A stretch of DNA of 64,000 bases from an uncultured bacterium. GTDB lineage: Bacteria > Verrucomicrobiota > Kiritimatiellia > RFP12 > UBA1067. The position numbers and the translations under genes were made by a program. Positions 9,878 through 16,608 of this stretch are shown here, one piece after another. The notes beneath the pieces were generated by a model. The model saw only the letters and a program-made list of their open reading frames with translations, was not told the origin of the DNA and ran no database searches. The stretch's first letter is position 1. Each line of letters starts with the position of its first letter. The stretch spans positions 43,565 to 107,564 of the forward strand of contig CACZAK010000018.1 of the NCBI GenBank assembly GCA_902779075.1, given 5' to 3'.

Positions 9878-9891
9878 GGCAACAGTATACC

Positions 9892-9922
9892 AAAAAAACG
9901 CGGGGCGGGAAATCCCGCCCCG
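9892..9922 (-). terminator. Rho-independent terminator of the outer-membrane barrel gene
   Basis: A perfect GC-rich inverted repeat (GGGGCGGG / CCCGCCCC, loop ATTT on the minus strand) is followed on the minus strand by CG and seven T residues. It ends the 9987-10922 transcript just before the RND start codon. Confidence 0.75.
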
Positions 9923-9950
9923 GTCATGTTGCCGCGACAAGCGCGGCCAT

Positions 9951-9978
9951 TTGGTAGGGCGCGCTCGCCGAGCGCGCC
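9951..9978. repeat. REP-like palindrome, TGGTAGGG family
   Basis: TGGTAGGG followed by a perfect GC palindrome (GGCGCGCTC / GAGCGCGCC). 27 bases are identical to the copy at 56541-56568, and it is related to 59939-60001. This copy sits between the barrel gene and its terminator. Confidence 0.7.
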
Positions 9979-9986
9979 GCAGGAAA

Positions 9987-10922
9987 TTAGAACTCCACGG
10001 AGAGGCCGAGACCGCCGTAGAAGTTCCAGGAGTGGTCGCAGCCCTTGCCCCATTCGGCGTTGTGCTCGCGGGCGCAGTGGCGCATCGTGCTGTCGAACCA
10101 GTAGTCGCTGTAGGCGATGTAGGCGGAAAGCGACACATGATCCACGAACCTCCACGTGAACTCGCCCTTGATGCAGGTGTCCATGATGCCGCCGTGGTCG
10201 TACGTCCGTTCCTCGGGGCTGTAGCCGCGCACGCGCTGCGTGTTGCCGAAGCCCTGTCCGACGGACGGACGGAACTCGAGCACGGGATCGTCGTCCTCTC
10301 CCTTGCCGTCGATGAGCGCAAACGAATGGCCGAGCTCGAGGTTCACGTAGGTGCCGTCGTCCGCCATCAGGTCGCGCTCGATCGCGAGCGTCGGCTCAAC
10401 CCAGAAGATGCCGTCTGAGAGGCCGAGCTCAAGGTTGAGGTACTGCGTGTCGCCCATGTCGCTGTGGTAGCGCTCGATGTACTCGTACATGTAGTTGAAA
10501 TCGACTGAGAGTTTGCCGAACTTCTCGCTCAACTCGAACTCATGCGCAATGCCCACGGAGGCGTCGAGCGTCGTCCAGCGGCCAGCCCGGTTGCCGTAGC
10601 CGCCGCGCTTGCCGTTGCCCTTCGTCACGTCGAAGATCGATTCGACGCCGAAGTACACCCAGTCGAAGAACGTGACCTTCGCACTGGGCATGACGATCGG
10701 GTCCTTGCCGTCGATCATGCCGTACGTCATGTAGCGGGAGTCAAACCCGATGCTGAACTCCGCCGAGACGAGTTTGTCGAACGGATCGTCGGTCTCCTCG
10801 ACCTCCACGGGCTTGGCGCTCTTCGTGTCGGCCGTGGTGGGAACGGCCTTCTGTTCGGCGGCAACAGCGCCGAACGTGCAACCGGCAGCAAAAACCGCCG
10901 CTGTCAGTGTCTTGATGTTCAT
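9987..10922 (-). CDS. Exported outer-membrane beta-barrel protein of unknown role
   Basis: 311 residues with a clear signal peptide (about 1-21, ending Ala-Val-Ala-Ala). The mature part alternates polar and aromatic residues in strand-like segments (for example Phe-Asp-Trp-Val-Tyr-Phe-Gly-Val-Glu) and ends in Phe, the usual BamA recognition residue of outer-membrane barrels. I estimate about 10-12 strands. No family motif is recognised and the ligand is unknown. It has its own promoter (10974-11002) and terminator, so despite lying upstream of the RND gene it is probably not its channel; TolC-type channels are alpha/beta and longer. Confidence 0.75.
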   Translation of the reverse strand: MNIKTLTAAVFAAGCTFGAVAAEQKAVPTTADTKSAKPVEVEETDDPFDKLVSAEFSIGFDSRYMTYGMIDGKDPIVMPSAKVTFFDWVYFGVESIFDVTKGNGKRGGYGNRAGRWTTLDASVGIAHEFELSEKFGKLSVDFNYMYEYIERYHSDMGDTQYLNLELGLSDGIFWVEPTLAIERDLMADDGTYVNLELGHSFALIDGKGEDDDPVLEFRPSVGQGFGNTQRVRGYSPEERTYDHGGIMDTCIKGEFTWRFVDHVSLSAYIAYSDYWFDSTMRHCAREHNAEWGKGCDHSWNFYGGLGLSVEF

Positions 10923-10973
10923 TTTCTTTTTCCTTTTTTGTCCCCGGCGCGCAGCGCGCCGAAGGATGTTGTT

Positions 10974-11002
10974 ATTTTACTATAAATTGTTTACCCTTGC
11001 AA
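10974..11002 (-). promoter_or_regulatory. Promoter of the outer-membrane barrel gene
   Basis: -35 TTGCAA (10997-11002), 17-bp spacer, -10 TAAAAT (10974-10979). The gene starts about 50 bases downstream. Confidence 0.55.
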
Positions 11003-11240
11003 CTTGCGGTGCGGCTTCGTTCGGGGAAGCGACACTCTTGTCGCTTCCCGCATTGGCTAAGGCATCAGCAGAAGCGGCAAGAGTGCCGCTTCCCCGAATA
11101 GCGGCATGAGTACCGCACCCGCCCTTACACCCGTCGCACTTCCCGCAGGAGCAAGGCGCGCCCTTCCGAATGTTCCGCCAGACGGCCAGCCCGACAAGAA
11201 CAAACAGGAATGCGACTATGATGATCGAAGGAACGTTCAT
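10980..11240 (-). CDS. FeoB-associated Cys-rich membrane protein with a repeat-derived tail
   Basis: About 86 residues: one N-terminal membrane helix (Ile-Ile-Ile-Val-Ala-Phe-Leu-Phe-Val-Leu-Val), a basic Arg-Asn-Ile-Arg-Lys stretch, then a Cys cluster (Cys-Ser-Cys-Gly-Lys-Cys-Asp-Gly-Cys-Lys-Gly-Gly-Cys). This is the layout of the small FeoB-associated Cys-rich family, thought to assist ferrous iron transport. It follows feoB directly. From about residue 49 on, the protein is encoded by a double palindromic repeat (11021-11097), so the C-terminal half is probably low-complexity sequence acquired by repeat insertion. ATG 11240 was chosen; a GTG two codons upstream is possible. Confidence 0.8.
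   Translation of the reverse strand: MNVPSIIIVAFLFVLVGLAVWRNIRKGAPCSCGKCDGCKGGCGTHAAIRGSGTLAASADALANAGSDKSVASPNEAAPQVARVNNL
11021..11097. repeat. REPIN-like pair of inverted hairpins, GGAAGCGGC family
   Basis: Two hairpins with arms GGGAAGCGAC/GTCGCTTCCC (11024-11049) and GAAGCGGC/GCCGCTTC (11071-11092) face each other, bounded by TCGGGG and CCCCGA. It lies inside the FeoB-associated gene and shares its arms with the element at 15487-15556. Confidence 0.75.
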
Positions 11241-11245
11241 TTTCA

Positions 11246-11308
11246 CTCGTCTCCCGTCTATCGTCTCACGTCACTCATCACTCGTCTCTCGTCTAACGTC
11301 TCACGTCA
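11246..11308. repeat. Two direct copies of a 28-bp CGTCTC-type repeat
   Basis: Copies at 11246-11273 and 11281-11308 differ at two positions. The feoB stop codon (11293-11295) and its last codons lie within the second copy, so the repeat supplies the FeoB C-terminus. Confidence 0.7.
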
Positions 11309-14178
11309 TTCGCCTTCCGTGCCGGACGGAACACCATCCACAGGCACCAGAGGTCGAGGAGAAGCGCAACCACCGTCCACACGCCGAACCCGCCGCCCGA
11401 CATGAGCACGCCGAGCTGGTAGACCGACAGGGCGAGCATGTAGCCGACGAGCAGCTGGAAACCCACCGCGAACCAGCCCCACGCCTTCGACCCCATCTCG
11501 CGGAACGTCACGGCGATCGCCACCATGCACGGCGGCACGAAGAGGTTGAACAGCATGAACGACATCGCCGCCAGTTTCGGGAAGTCGCTGAACGAGGCGA
11601 ACAGCCACCTGACGTGCATGGCCGTCGCGTCGCCTGGCATGTTCGCCGACACAAGCCCCAACGTGGCCGTGGCCTGTTCCTTCGCGATTTCGGCCGAGAC
11701 CGACGCCGCCGCGCCCTGCCACGATCCAAAACCAAGCGGCGAGAAGAGCCACGCGATCCATCCGCCGACAGTCGCGAGGATCGACTTGTCGATCTCCTCG
11801 TCGCCGAGAAGCGACAGCGAGAAGTCGAAGTGCATGATGAACCAGAGGAACACGCACGCCGGGAAGATGATGAGCCCCGCCTTCAATATGTAGCCCCTCA
11901 CGCGCGTCCACGTATTCCGCCAGATGCCCGTCACCGTCGGCATGTGGTAGGCCGGCAGCTCCATCACGAACGGCGCCGCCTCGCCGGCGAAGAACCGCGA
12001 TTTCTTGAGCGCGATGCCGCCCAGCACGATGATGGCGATGCCGATCACGTCCATCAGCGGCGCCACATACCACATGTCGCGGAAGAATAGCGCCGCGAAC
12101 CGCTCGCTTTCGATCGTCCGCGCCGCCATCACGGCGGGCACGCCGCAGCCCTTACCCACGATCATCGGGATGAACGACTTGCCACTCAGTCCGAACTTCC
12201 GGAAGATGCGGTCCATGATGAACGCCACGCGCGCCATGTAGCCGCAGTCCTCGAGGAACGCAAGGAACAGAAACACGATGGCGATCACCGGCACGAAACC
12301 GAGAACCGTCGCGACGCCGCCCCACGCGCCGTCCACGACGAGGCTCTTCACCGTCTCGCCCACGCCCATCCTGTCCATGGCGTCGCCCAGAAGCGAGGTG
12401 ACCCCAGGCACGAACACGCCGTAGTCCGAAGGATCGACCTCCGGAACGCCCTTGGACGCCTTGTACATCGCGTAGTCGCACTTCCACGTCGCCGCGTGTC
12501 CGCAGCACGCGCAATCGCCCGGGGCTTTGCCGTTCGCCGCAACGACCGCAGGGACAAGCGAGTCGTCCAACTCCTCAAACTCGGACTCCTCGAAGAGCGT
12601 TTTGGGAATGTACGTCTTGCCGTCCTTCTTGGCGGCGGCGCGGGCGGCGGCGGAATCCGTGCGCCACTTCCTCTCAGCCTTGTCGTTGAATTCCGCAAGC
12701 GCCTTCTCGTATGAGCCCTTGCCATGCTTCGCCTCGTAGGCTTCGATGTACGCTTCGCGCCACTTTGCGACCTTTGCGCAGTGTTCGCAGGACTCCTTGG
12801 CTTCGCCCTCGTCGTTCTTGCAGTCGTCGCAGAGATGGTCCTTGTCGGTCTCGCGCCTGAGCGAACACTCCCCGGAGGCATGTTCGCACTTCTCGACCTT
12901 GACGAGGCCGTCCTTGCCGACGGAGACGACGCCCTCAACCGGCTCGCCGGTCTCCTCGTCGTCATCGAGCTTCACCTCGGCGGTGACGGTCGCCGCAAGT
13001 TTCTCGTCGATCTTGGCGTCGCCCAGCTCCTTCATCTCCTCGAAGCCGTCCTTGCCCTTGTTGGCCTCGTTGTACGCCTCGACGTATGCCGCCTCCCACG
13101 CCTCCACGTTCTTCCCGTGCGGGGCGTAGAACTCCTGCGCGGCCTCGTAGTCCATGTCCTTGTAGGCGCCGTCCTTTCGACACTCGTGCGAAGTAAACGG
13201 AAGATGCCAGCCGTCCTCGCCCAGGAACTGGTCGTTCGCCCAGTCGGTGAGGAGCGTGCCCGGGCCGTTGTCGGACACGGCAAGCCACCACATGGCGCTG
13301 AGGGAGAGGATGAAGATCGGAAGCGCCAGAATGCGGTGCGTCACGATCTTGTCGATCTTGTCCGAAAGAGAAGTAGACGCCCTGCGCGGAGAGCGCTTGA
13401 GGACGGTGCCGACGATGCCCTGGATGTAGTTGTAGCGCTGCGTGGTGATGATGGACTCCGCGTCGTCGTCCATCTCCTTTTCGCAGTCCTTGATGTGTTC
13501 TTCGACGTGCGCAAGGATGTCCGCCGGCACGCCCAGCGTCTCAATCGCCTTCGCGTCCCGCTCGAACACCTTGATCGCCGCCCAGCGGCTCGTGGCTTTC
13601 TCGACCTTGCCGTGCAGCGATTCCTCGATGTGCGCGAGCGCGTGCTCAACCGAACCTGTGAACACATGCGGTCTCTCGCCCTTCGCGCCCTTCTTCGCCT
13701 CGGTAACTACAAGTTCCGCCGCCGCCTTGGTGCCCTCGCCCTTCAGGGCCGATATTTCAACTACTGGACATCCGAGCGTCTTCGAGAGCTTCGCCGCGTC
13801 GATCTTGTCGCCGTTCTTCTTCACGACGTCCATCATGTTCACCGCCACGACCATCGGCAGCCCCAGCTCCAGCAACTGCGTGGTCAGGTAGAGATTGCGC
13901 TCCAGATTGGAGCCGTCCACGATGTTGAGGATCACGTCAGGTGACTCGGTAACGAGGTAGTTCCGCGCCACGACCTCCTCGAGTGAATAGGGTGAGAGCG
14001 AATAGATGCCGGGAAGGTCCTGGATCACCACGTCGCGCGATCCCCTCAACTTACCGTCCTTCTTCTCCACCGTCACGCCGGGCCAGTTGCCGACGTACTG
14101 GTCGGACCCCGTAAGGTCGTTGAAGAGCGTCGTCTTGCCGCAGTTCGGGTTTCCCGCGAGCGCTATCTTGACTGCCAT
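11293..14178 (-). CDS. feoB: Ferrous iron transporter FeoB with a large Cys-rich extracytoplasmic insert
   Basis: 961 residues, about 200 longer than usual. The N-terminal G domain has G1 Gly-Asn-Pro-Asn-Cys-Gly-Lys-Thr (9-16), G3 Asp-Leu-Pro-Gly (54-57), G4 Asn-Met-Met-Asp (114-117) and G5 Ser-Ala-Leu-Lys (143-146). The membrane part has a first helix at about 281-300, then the conserved Val-Val-Asp-Gly...Gly-Gly-Val segment at 613-622 and Gly-Tyr-Met-Ala-Arg at 646-650. Between them, residues about 303-583 form an acidic insert with 11 cysteines, several in Cys-X-X-Cys pairs (450/453, 464/467), and two copies of a Trp-X-X-Ala-Tyr-(Val/Ile)-Glu-Ala-Tyr repeat (near 361 and 473). The expected topology puts this loop outside the cytoplasm. 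It is expressed with two FeoA proteins. Confidence 0.95.
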   Translation of the reverse strand: MAVKIALAGNPNCGKTTLFNDLTGSDQYVGNWPGVTVEKKDGKLRGSRDVVIQDLPGIYSLSPYSLEEVVARNYLVTESPDVILNIVDGSNLERNLYLTTQLLELGLPMVVAVNMMDVVKKNGDKIDAAKLSKTLGCPVVEISALKGEGTKAAAELVVTEAKKGAKGERPHVFTGSVEHALAHIEESLHGKVEKATSRWAAIKVFERDAKAIETLGVPADILAHVEEHIKDCEKEMDDDAESIITTQRYNYIQGIVGTVLKRSPRRASTSLSDKIDKIVTHRILALPIFILSLSAMWWLAVSDNGPGTLLTDWANDQFLGEDGWHLPFTSHECRKDGAYKDMDYEAAQEFYAPHGKNVEAWEAAYVEAYNEANKGKDGFEEMKELGDAKIDEKLAATVTAEVKLDDDEETGEPVEGVVSVGKDGLVKVEKCEHASGECSLRRETDKDHLCDDCKNDEGEAKESCEHCAKVAKWREAYIEAYEAKHGKGSYEKALAEFNDKAERKWRTDSAAARAAAKKDGKTYIPKTLFEESEFEELDDSLVPAVVAANGKAPGDCACCGHAATWKCDYAMYKASKGVPEVDPSDYGVFVPGVTSLLGDAMDRMGVGETVKSLVVDGAWGGVATVLGFVPVIAIVFLFLAFLEDCGYMARVAFIMDRIFRKFGLSGKSFIPMIVGKGCGVPAVMAARTIESERFAALFFRDMWYVAPLMDVIGIAIIVLGGIALKKSRFFAGEAAPFVMELPAYHMPTVTGIWRNTWTRVRGYILKAGLIIFPACVFLWFIMHFDFSLSLLGDEEIDKSILATVGGWIAWLFSPLGFGSWQGAAASVSAEIAKEQATATLGLVSANMPGDATAMHVRWLFASFSDFPKLAAMSFMLFNLFVPPCMVAIAVTFREMGSKAWGWFAVGFQLLVGYMLALSVYQLGVLMSGGGFGVWTVVALLLDLWCLWMVFRPARKANDVRR

Positions 14179-14212
14179 ATCCTTTTCTCCTTTTCCTGTG
14201 TGCGGACGCCGC

Positions 14213-14250
14213 GCCTCGTGTTAGACATGTTGAAACTAATTAGACGAGGC
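14213..14250. promoter_or_regulatory. Inverted repeat between feoA and feoB, possible regulator site
   Basis: GCCTCGT (14213-14219) and ACGAGGC (14244-14250) form an inverted repeat around TTAG-N11-CTAA (14221-14239), the same half-site spacing as DtxR/IdeR boxes. It may be an operator or an mRNA hairpin; both are inferred. Confidence 0.35.
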
Positions 14251-14271
14251 AAACTGAATCCGCAAAAAAAA

Positions 14272-14490
14272 TCACGCGACTTCGATGGCGGCGGCCTCGT
14301 CCTTGCGGATTGACAGCTCGTAGCCGCGCACGTTCAGTTCAATGGGGTCGCCCAGCGGGGCGATCTTGCGGACGGTCACCTCGGTTCCCTTGGTGAGGCC
14401 CATGTCCATGATCCGGCGCTTCGCGGCGCCGTCCCCGCGCAGACGGGCGATCGTCGCCGTCTGTCCGGGCTTGATTTCATCCAGAGTCAT
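14272..14490 (-). CDS. feoA: FeoA-domain protein (second in operon)
   Basis: 72 residues, a single FeoA (SH3-like) domain: Met-Thr-Leu-Asp-Glu-Ile-Lys-Pro-Gly-Gln at the start, Arg-Arg-Ile-Met-Asp-Met-Gly-Leu-Thr-Lys-Gly-Thr in the middle, and the closing Leu-Asn-Val-Arg-Gly-Tyr-Glu-Leu-Ser-Ile-Arg. FeoA is a small cytosolic partner of FeoB that modulates transport. It lies 19 bp after another FeoA-type gene and 93 bp before feoB. This copy matches the classical FeoA sequence more closely than its neighbour. Confidence 0.93.
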   Translation of the reverse strand: MTLDEIKPGQTATIARLRGDGAAKRRIMDMGLTKGTEVTVRKIAPLGDPIELNVRGYELSIRKDEAAAIEVA

Positions 14491-14509
14491 TTCTTATAAA
14501 CCTTTCTCG

Positions 14510-14719
14510 TTAAACAAGTATCCGCATGGCAAGGTCTTGATCCACCGCCACGCGCGAGTCGCACACGCCAAGGATGTAGTTCCCGGCGGAGTGCGCGATC
14601 ACCGTCACCTCGGCCCCTTCGACGAAACCCATCGTCGCTAGGCGTTTCCTGGCGACGTCGTTGCCCTTCACCATCTTTACGCGGTGCCGGCTTCCGATTG
14701 ACATCATTGCGATTGGCAT
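14510..14719 (-). CDS. FeoA-domain protein (first in operon)
   Basis: 69 residues with the FeoA pattern in more divergent form: Arg-Lys-Arg-Leu-Ala-Thr-Met-Gly-Phe-Val-Glu-Gly-Ala-Glu-Val-Thr, then Ile-Leu-Gly-Val-Cys-Asp-Ser-Arg-Val-Ala. Paired FeoA proteins before FeoB are common in anaerobes. ATG 14719 follows AGGAG at a long but workable spacing; ATG 14704 is an alternative. It is the first gene of the feo transcript, directly below the promoter-operator at 14758-14791. Confidence 0.88.
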   Translation of the reverse strand: MPIAMMSIGSRHRVKMVKGNDVARKRLATMGFVEGAEVTVIAHSAGNYILGVCDSRVAVDQDLAMRILV

Positions 14720-14757
14720 TTTATTTTCTTCTCCTACGCCCCTTCTTAGGGCGTCGC

Positions 14758-14791
14758 AAGTTAGTTTACCATAACTAACTTACGGACGCAA
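14758..14791 (-). promoter_or_regulatory. feo promoter overlapped by a perfect palindromic operator
   Basis: -35 TTGCGT (14786-14791), 17-bp spacer ending in TGG, and -10 TAAACT (14763-14768). A perfect inverted repeat AAGTTAGTT-N6-AACTAACTT (14758-14781) covers the -10 and half the spacer. A repressor bound there would block RNA polymerase. Gene context points to an iron-responsive regulator of the DtxR or Fur type; which one is unknown. Confidence 0.7.
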
Positions 14792-14822
14792 GCGGATTTT
14801 TAGAAAAAGTTTGGAAGGCCAG

Positions 14823-15677
14823 TCAGTCCGCCACGCGGTTCATCCACACGCCCATCGCGACGATCATGGCGATGCCTAGCCAGCTGAAGGCGTCAGGGAC
14901 CTGTCCGAACACGAGAAAACCGAGTACGGCGGCGAAGGCGACGTTCGCGTAGTCGTACACGGCGAGTTCGCGGGGACGCGCCAGACGGTATGCCGCAGTG
15001 ATTCCAAATTGCCCTACCGTTGCCGAGATGCCCGCGCCAAGCAATATCGCGACCTGCGCGGACGTCATGGGCTGGTAGCCGAAAATCATGAACGGTAGCG
15101 AGGCGAGCGTGGAGAACGCGCTGAAGAAGAGGACGATGAAACTCGGCTCCACGCCGAGGCGTCCGAGATGACGGATGCAGGCGTACGCCCCGCCCGCCGC
15201 CACGCCACCGACGAGTCCCGCAAGAGCGGGCCATGTGGAGCCGGACGCGAATGCGAAACCGGGCTTCACCACGAACATCGCGCCGACGAACGCGCCCGCT
15301 ATCGCCAGCCCCTGGCGCATCCGCACACGTTCGCCGAGGAACAGCCACGCGCAGGCCACGGCGGAAAACGGCGAGAGCTTGTTTAGCATGCAGGCGTCCC
15401 CCAGCGGAATGTTGCTTAGGGCGTAGAAGTTGCCGAAGATGCCGACCGTCCCAAGAATGGAGCGCCACACGAGCGGCCCCCAGGGTGAAGCGGCAGGAGT
15501 GCCGCTTCCCCGAAATGCGGCTTCACCTCGGGGAAGCGGCGCTCTCGCCGCTTCCCGCCACTTCAACGCGAACAGCGCGCCCGCCACGAACATGGCAACG
15601 AGGTTCCGGAAGAAGCTCTTCTGGAAAGGCGACACCGCCCCGCCGAAATCATCGGCGAGGCGGACGAACATCCCCAT
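14823..15677 (-). CDS. EamA/DMT-family transporter carrying a palindromic insertion
   Basis: A drug/metabolite-type permease with about ten membrane helices in two EamA halves; for example Gly-Glu-Arg-Val-Arg-Met-Arg-Gln-Gly in the first half and a C-terminus ending in a helix with Gly-Ile-Ala-Met-Ile-Val-Ala-Met-Gly. The substrate is unknown. Helix 1 really starts upstream, at codons from about 15730 (Ala-Lys-Gly-Ile-Leu-Cys-Leu-Leu), but no ATG, GTG or TTG lies there. The first in-frame ATG after the tpiA stop is 15677, inside helix 1. An ATG at 15857 would overlap tpiA by 113 bp. A loop (Leu-Pro-Arg-Gly-Glu-Ala...) is encoded by the palindromic element 15487-15556. Confidence 0.75.
   Translation of the reverse strand: MGMFVRLADDFGGAVSPFQKSFFRNLVAMFVAGALFALKWREAARAPLPRGEAAFRGSGTPAASPWGPLVWRSILGTVGIFGNFYALSNIPLGDACMLNKLSPFSAVACAWLFLGERVRMRQGLAIAGAFVGAMFVVKPGFAFASGSTWPALAGLVGGVAAGGAYACIRHLGRLGVEPSFIVLFFSAFSTLASLPFMIFGYQPMTSAQVAILLGAGISATVGQFGITAAYRLARPRELAVYDYANVAFAAVLGFLVFGQVPDAFSWLGIAMIVAMGVWMNRVAD
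15487..15556. repeat. REPIN-like pair of inverted hairpins inside the EamA gene
   Basis: Hairpin GAAGCGGC/GCCGCTTC (15487-15508) and hairpin GGGAAGCGGC/GCCGCTTCCC (15531-15556), joined by CCCCGA...TCGGGG. It is the same family as 11021-11097 and keeps the EamA frame open. Confidence 0.8.
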
Positions 15678-15744
15678 TGTCGCGAAGGCAAGCGCCGACG
15701 CAAGCAGACAGAGGATGCCTTTGGCTTTATCGGTCGTAGGGTCC

Positions 15745-16509
15745 TTACTTGGCGGCAGCGGCCGCGGCGATGATCCCCGCGAAGCTGTCCGCCTTGAGCG
15801 CGGCGCCTCCGATGAGGCCGCCGTCGATGTCCTTCTGCGCGAGCAGCTCGGCCGCATTGCCGGGCTTCATCGAGCCGCCGTACTGGATGCGCACCGCATC
15901 GGCCGCGTCCACGCCCACGAGCTCGCCGAGCGTCTTGCGGATGAGGGCGTGCACTTCCTGCGCCTGCTCCGGCGAGGCCGTGCGTCCGGTGCCGATCGCC
16001 CACACTGGCTCGTACGCGATCACGAGGTTCGCTGAGTCGGCGGCGGAAAGGCCCTTGAGGCCCTCCTTCATCTGACGCACGATCACTTCCTCGACCTTGC
16101 CCGCATCGCGCTCGGCGAGCGTCTCGCCCACGCACACGATGGCCGTGAGGCCGGCCTTGATGACGGCGATCGCGCGCTTGTTGACCGTCTCGTCCGTCTC
16201 CGCGAAGTACTGGCGGCGCTCGGAGTGGCCGATGATCACGTACTTCACGCCCGCGTCAACGAGCATGCCCGTGGAGATTTCGCCCGTGTAGGCGCCCGAC
16301 GCTTCCCAGTGGGCGTTCTCGGCGCCCGGCTGGACCGCCGTGCCCGCGCACGCCGCGACGGCGGCGGGGATGTCGATGGCCGGCGTGCAGCACACGATAT
16401 CCACGTTCGCGAAGTCCTTCGTCGCCTCGGCGATGCCCTTGACGAGGGCGGCCGTCTCGGACGGCTTGATGTTCATCTTCCAGTTGCCCGCAATGATTTT
16501 CTTGCGCAT
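15745..16509 (-). CDS. tpiA: Triosephosphate isomerase
   Basis: 254 residues, normal length. Asn-Trp-Lys-Met-Asn holds the catalytic Lys near the N-terminus; Ile-Gly-His-Ser-Glu-Arg-Arg holds the electrophilic His; Ala-Tyr-Glu-Pro-Val-Trp-Ala-Ile-Gly-Thr-Gly holds the catalytic Glu; Tyr-Gly-Gly-Ser and a final Gly-Gly-Ala bind phosphate. It interconverts dihydroxyacetone phosphate and glyceraldehyde 3-phosphate in the cytosol. The start at 16509 matches the family; an ATG further upstream would add a non-homologous tail. The promoter at 16559-16587 is divergent from rsmE. The C-terminus is an alanine run. Confidence 0.97.
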   Translation of the reverse strand: MRKKIIAGNWKMNIKPSETAALVKGIAEATKDFANVDIVCCTPAIDIPAAVAACAGTAVQPGAENAHWEASGAYTGEISTGMLVDAGVKYVIIGHSERRQYFAETDETVNKRAIAVIKAGLTAIVCVGETLAERDAGKVEEVIVRQMKEGLKGLSAADSANLVIAYEPVWAIGTGRTASPEQAQEVHALIRKTLGELVGVDAADAVRIQYGGSMKPGNAAELLAQKDIDGGLIGGAALKADSFAGIIAAAAAAK

Positions 16510-16558
16510 TTCTTTTTTGTCCTTTCGATTGAAGACCTTTTCGTGGAAAACGGCGAAT

Positions 16559-16587
16559 AGTTTACCATTTTCCTGCCCCGACCGCAA
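16559..16587 (-). promoter_or_regulatory. tpiA promoter
   Basis: -35 TTGCGG (16582-16587), 17-bp spacer ending in TGG, -10 TAAACT (16559-16564). It is back to back with the rsmE promoter. Confidence 0.65.
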
Positions 16588-16593
16588 CGGTTA

Positions 16594-16602
16594 TGATATA
16601 AT
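16594..16602 (+). promoter_or_regulatory. rsmE extended -10, giving a leaderless transcript
   Basis: TGA-TATAAT with the -10 at 16597-16602. The predicted start seven bases on is the A of the ATG at 16609. No -35 match or ribosome site is seen. Confidence 0.6.
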
Positions 16603-16608
16603 CTCTCC

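Noticed and set aside
9987..10922. TolC-type channel for the RND pump
   Set aside because: Too short, wholly beta-strand in style and separated from the pump gene by a terminator.
14220..14290. Terminator between feoA and feoB, from the T8 run after the feoA stop
   Set aside because: No GC-rich stem precedes the T-run, and feoB has no clear promoter of its own.
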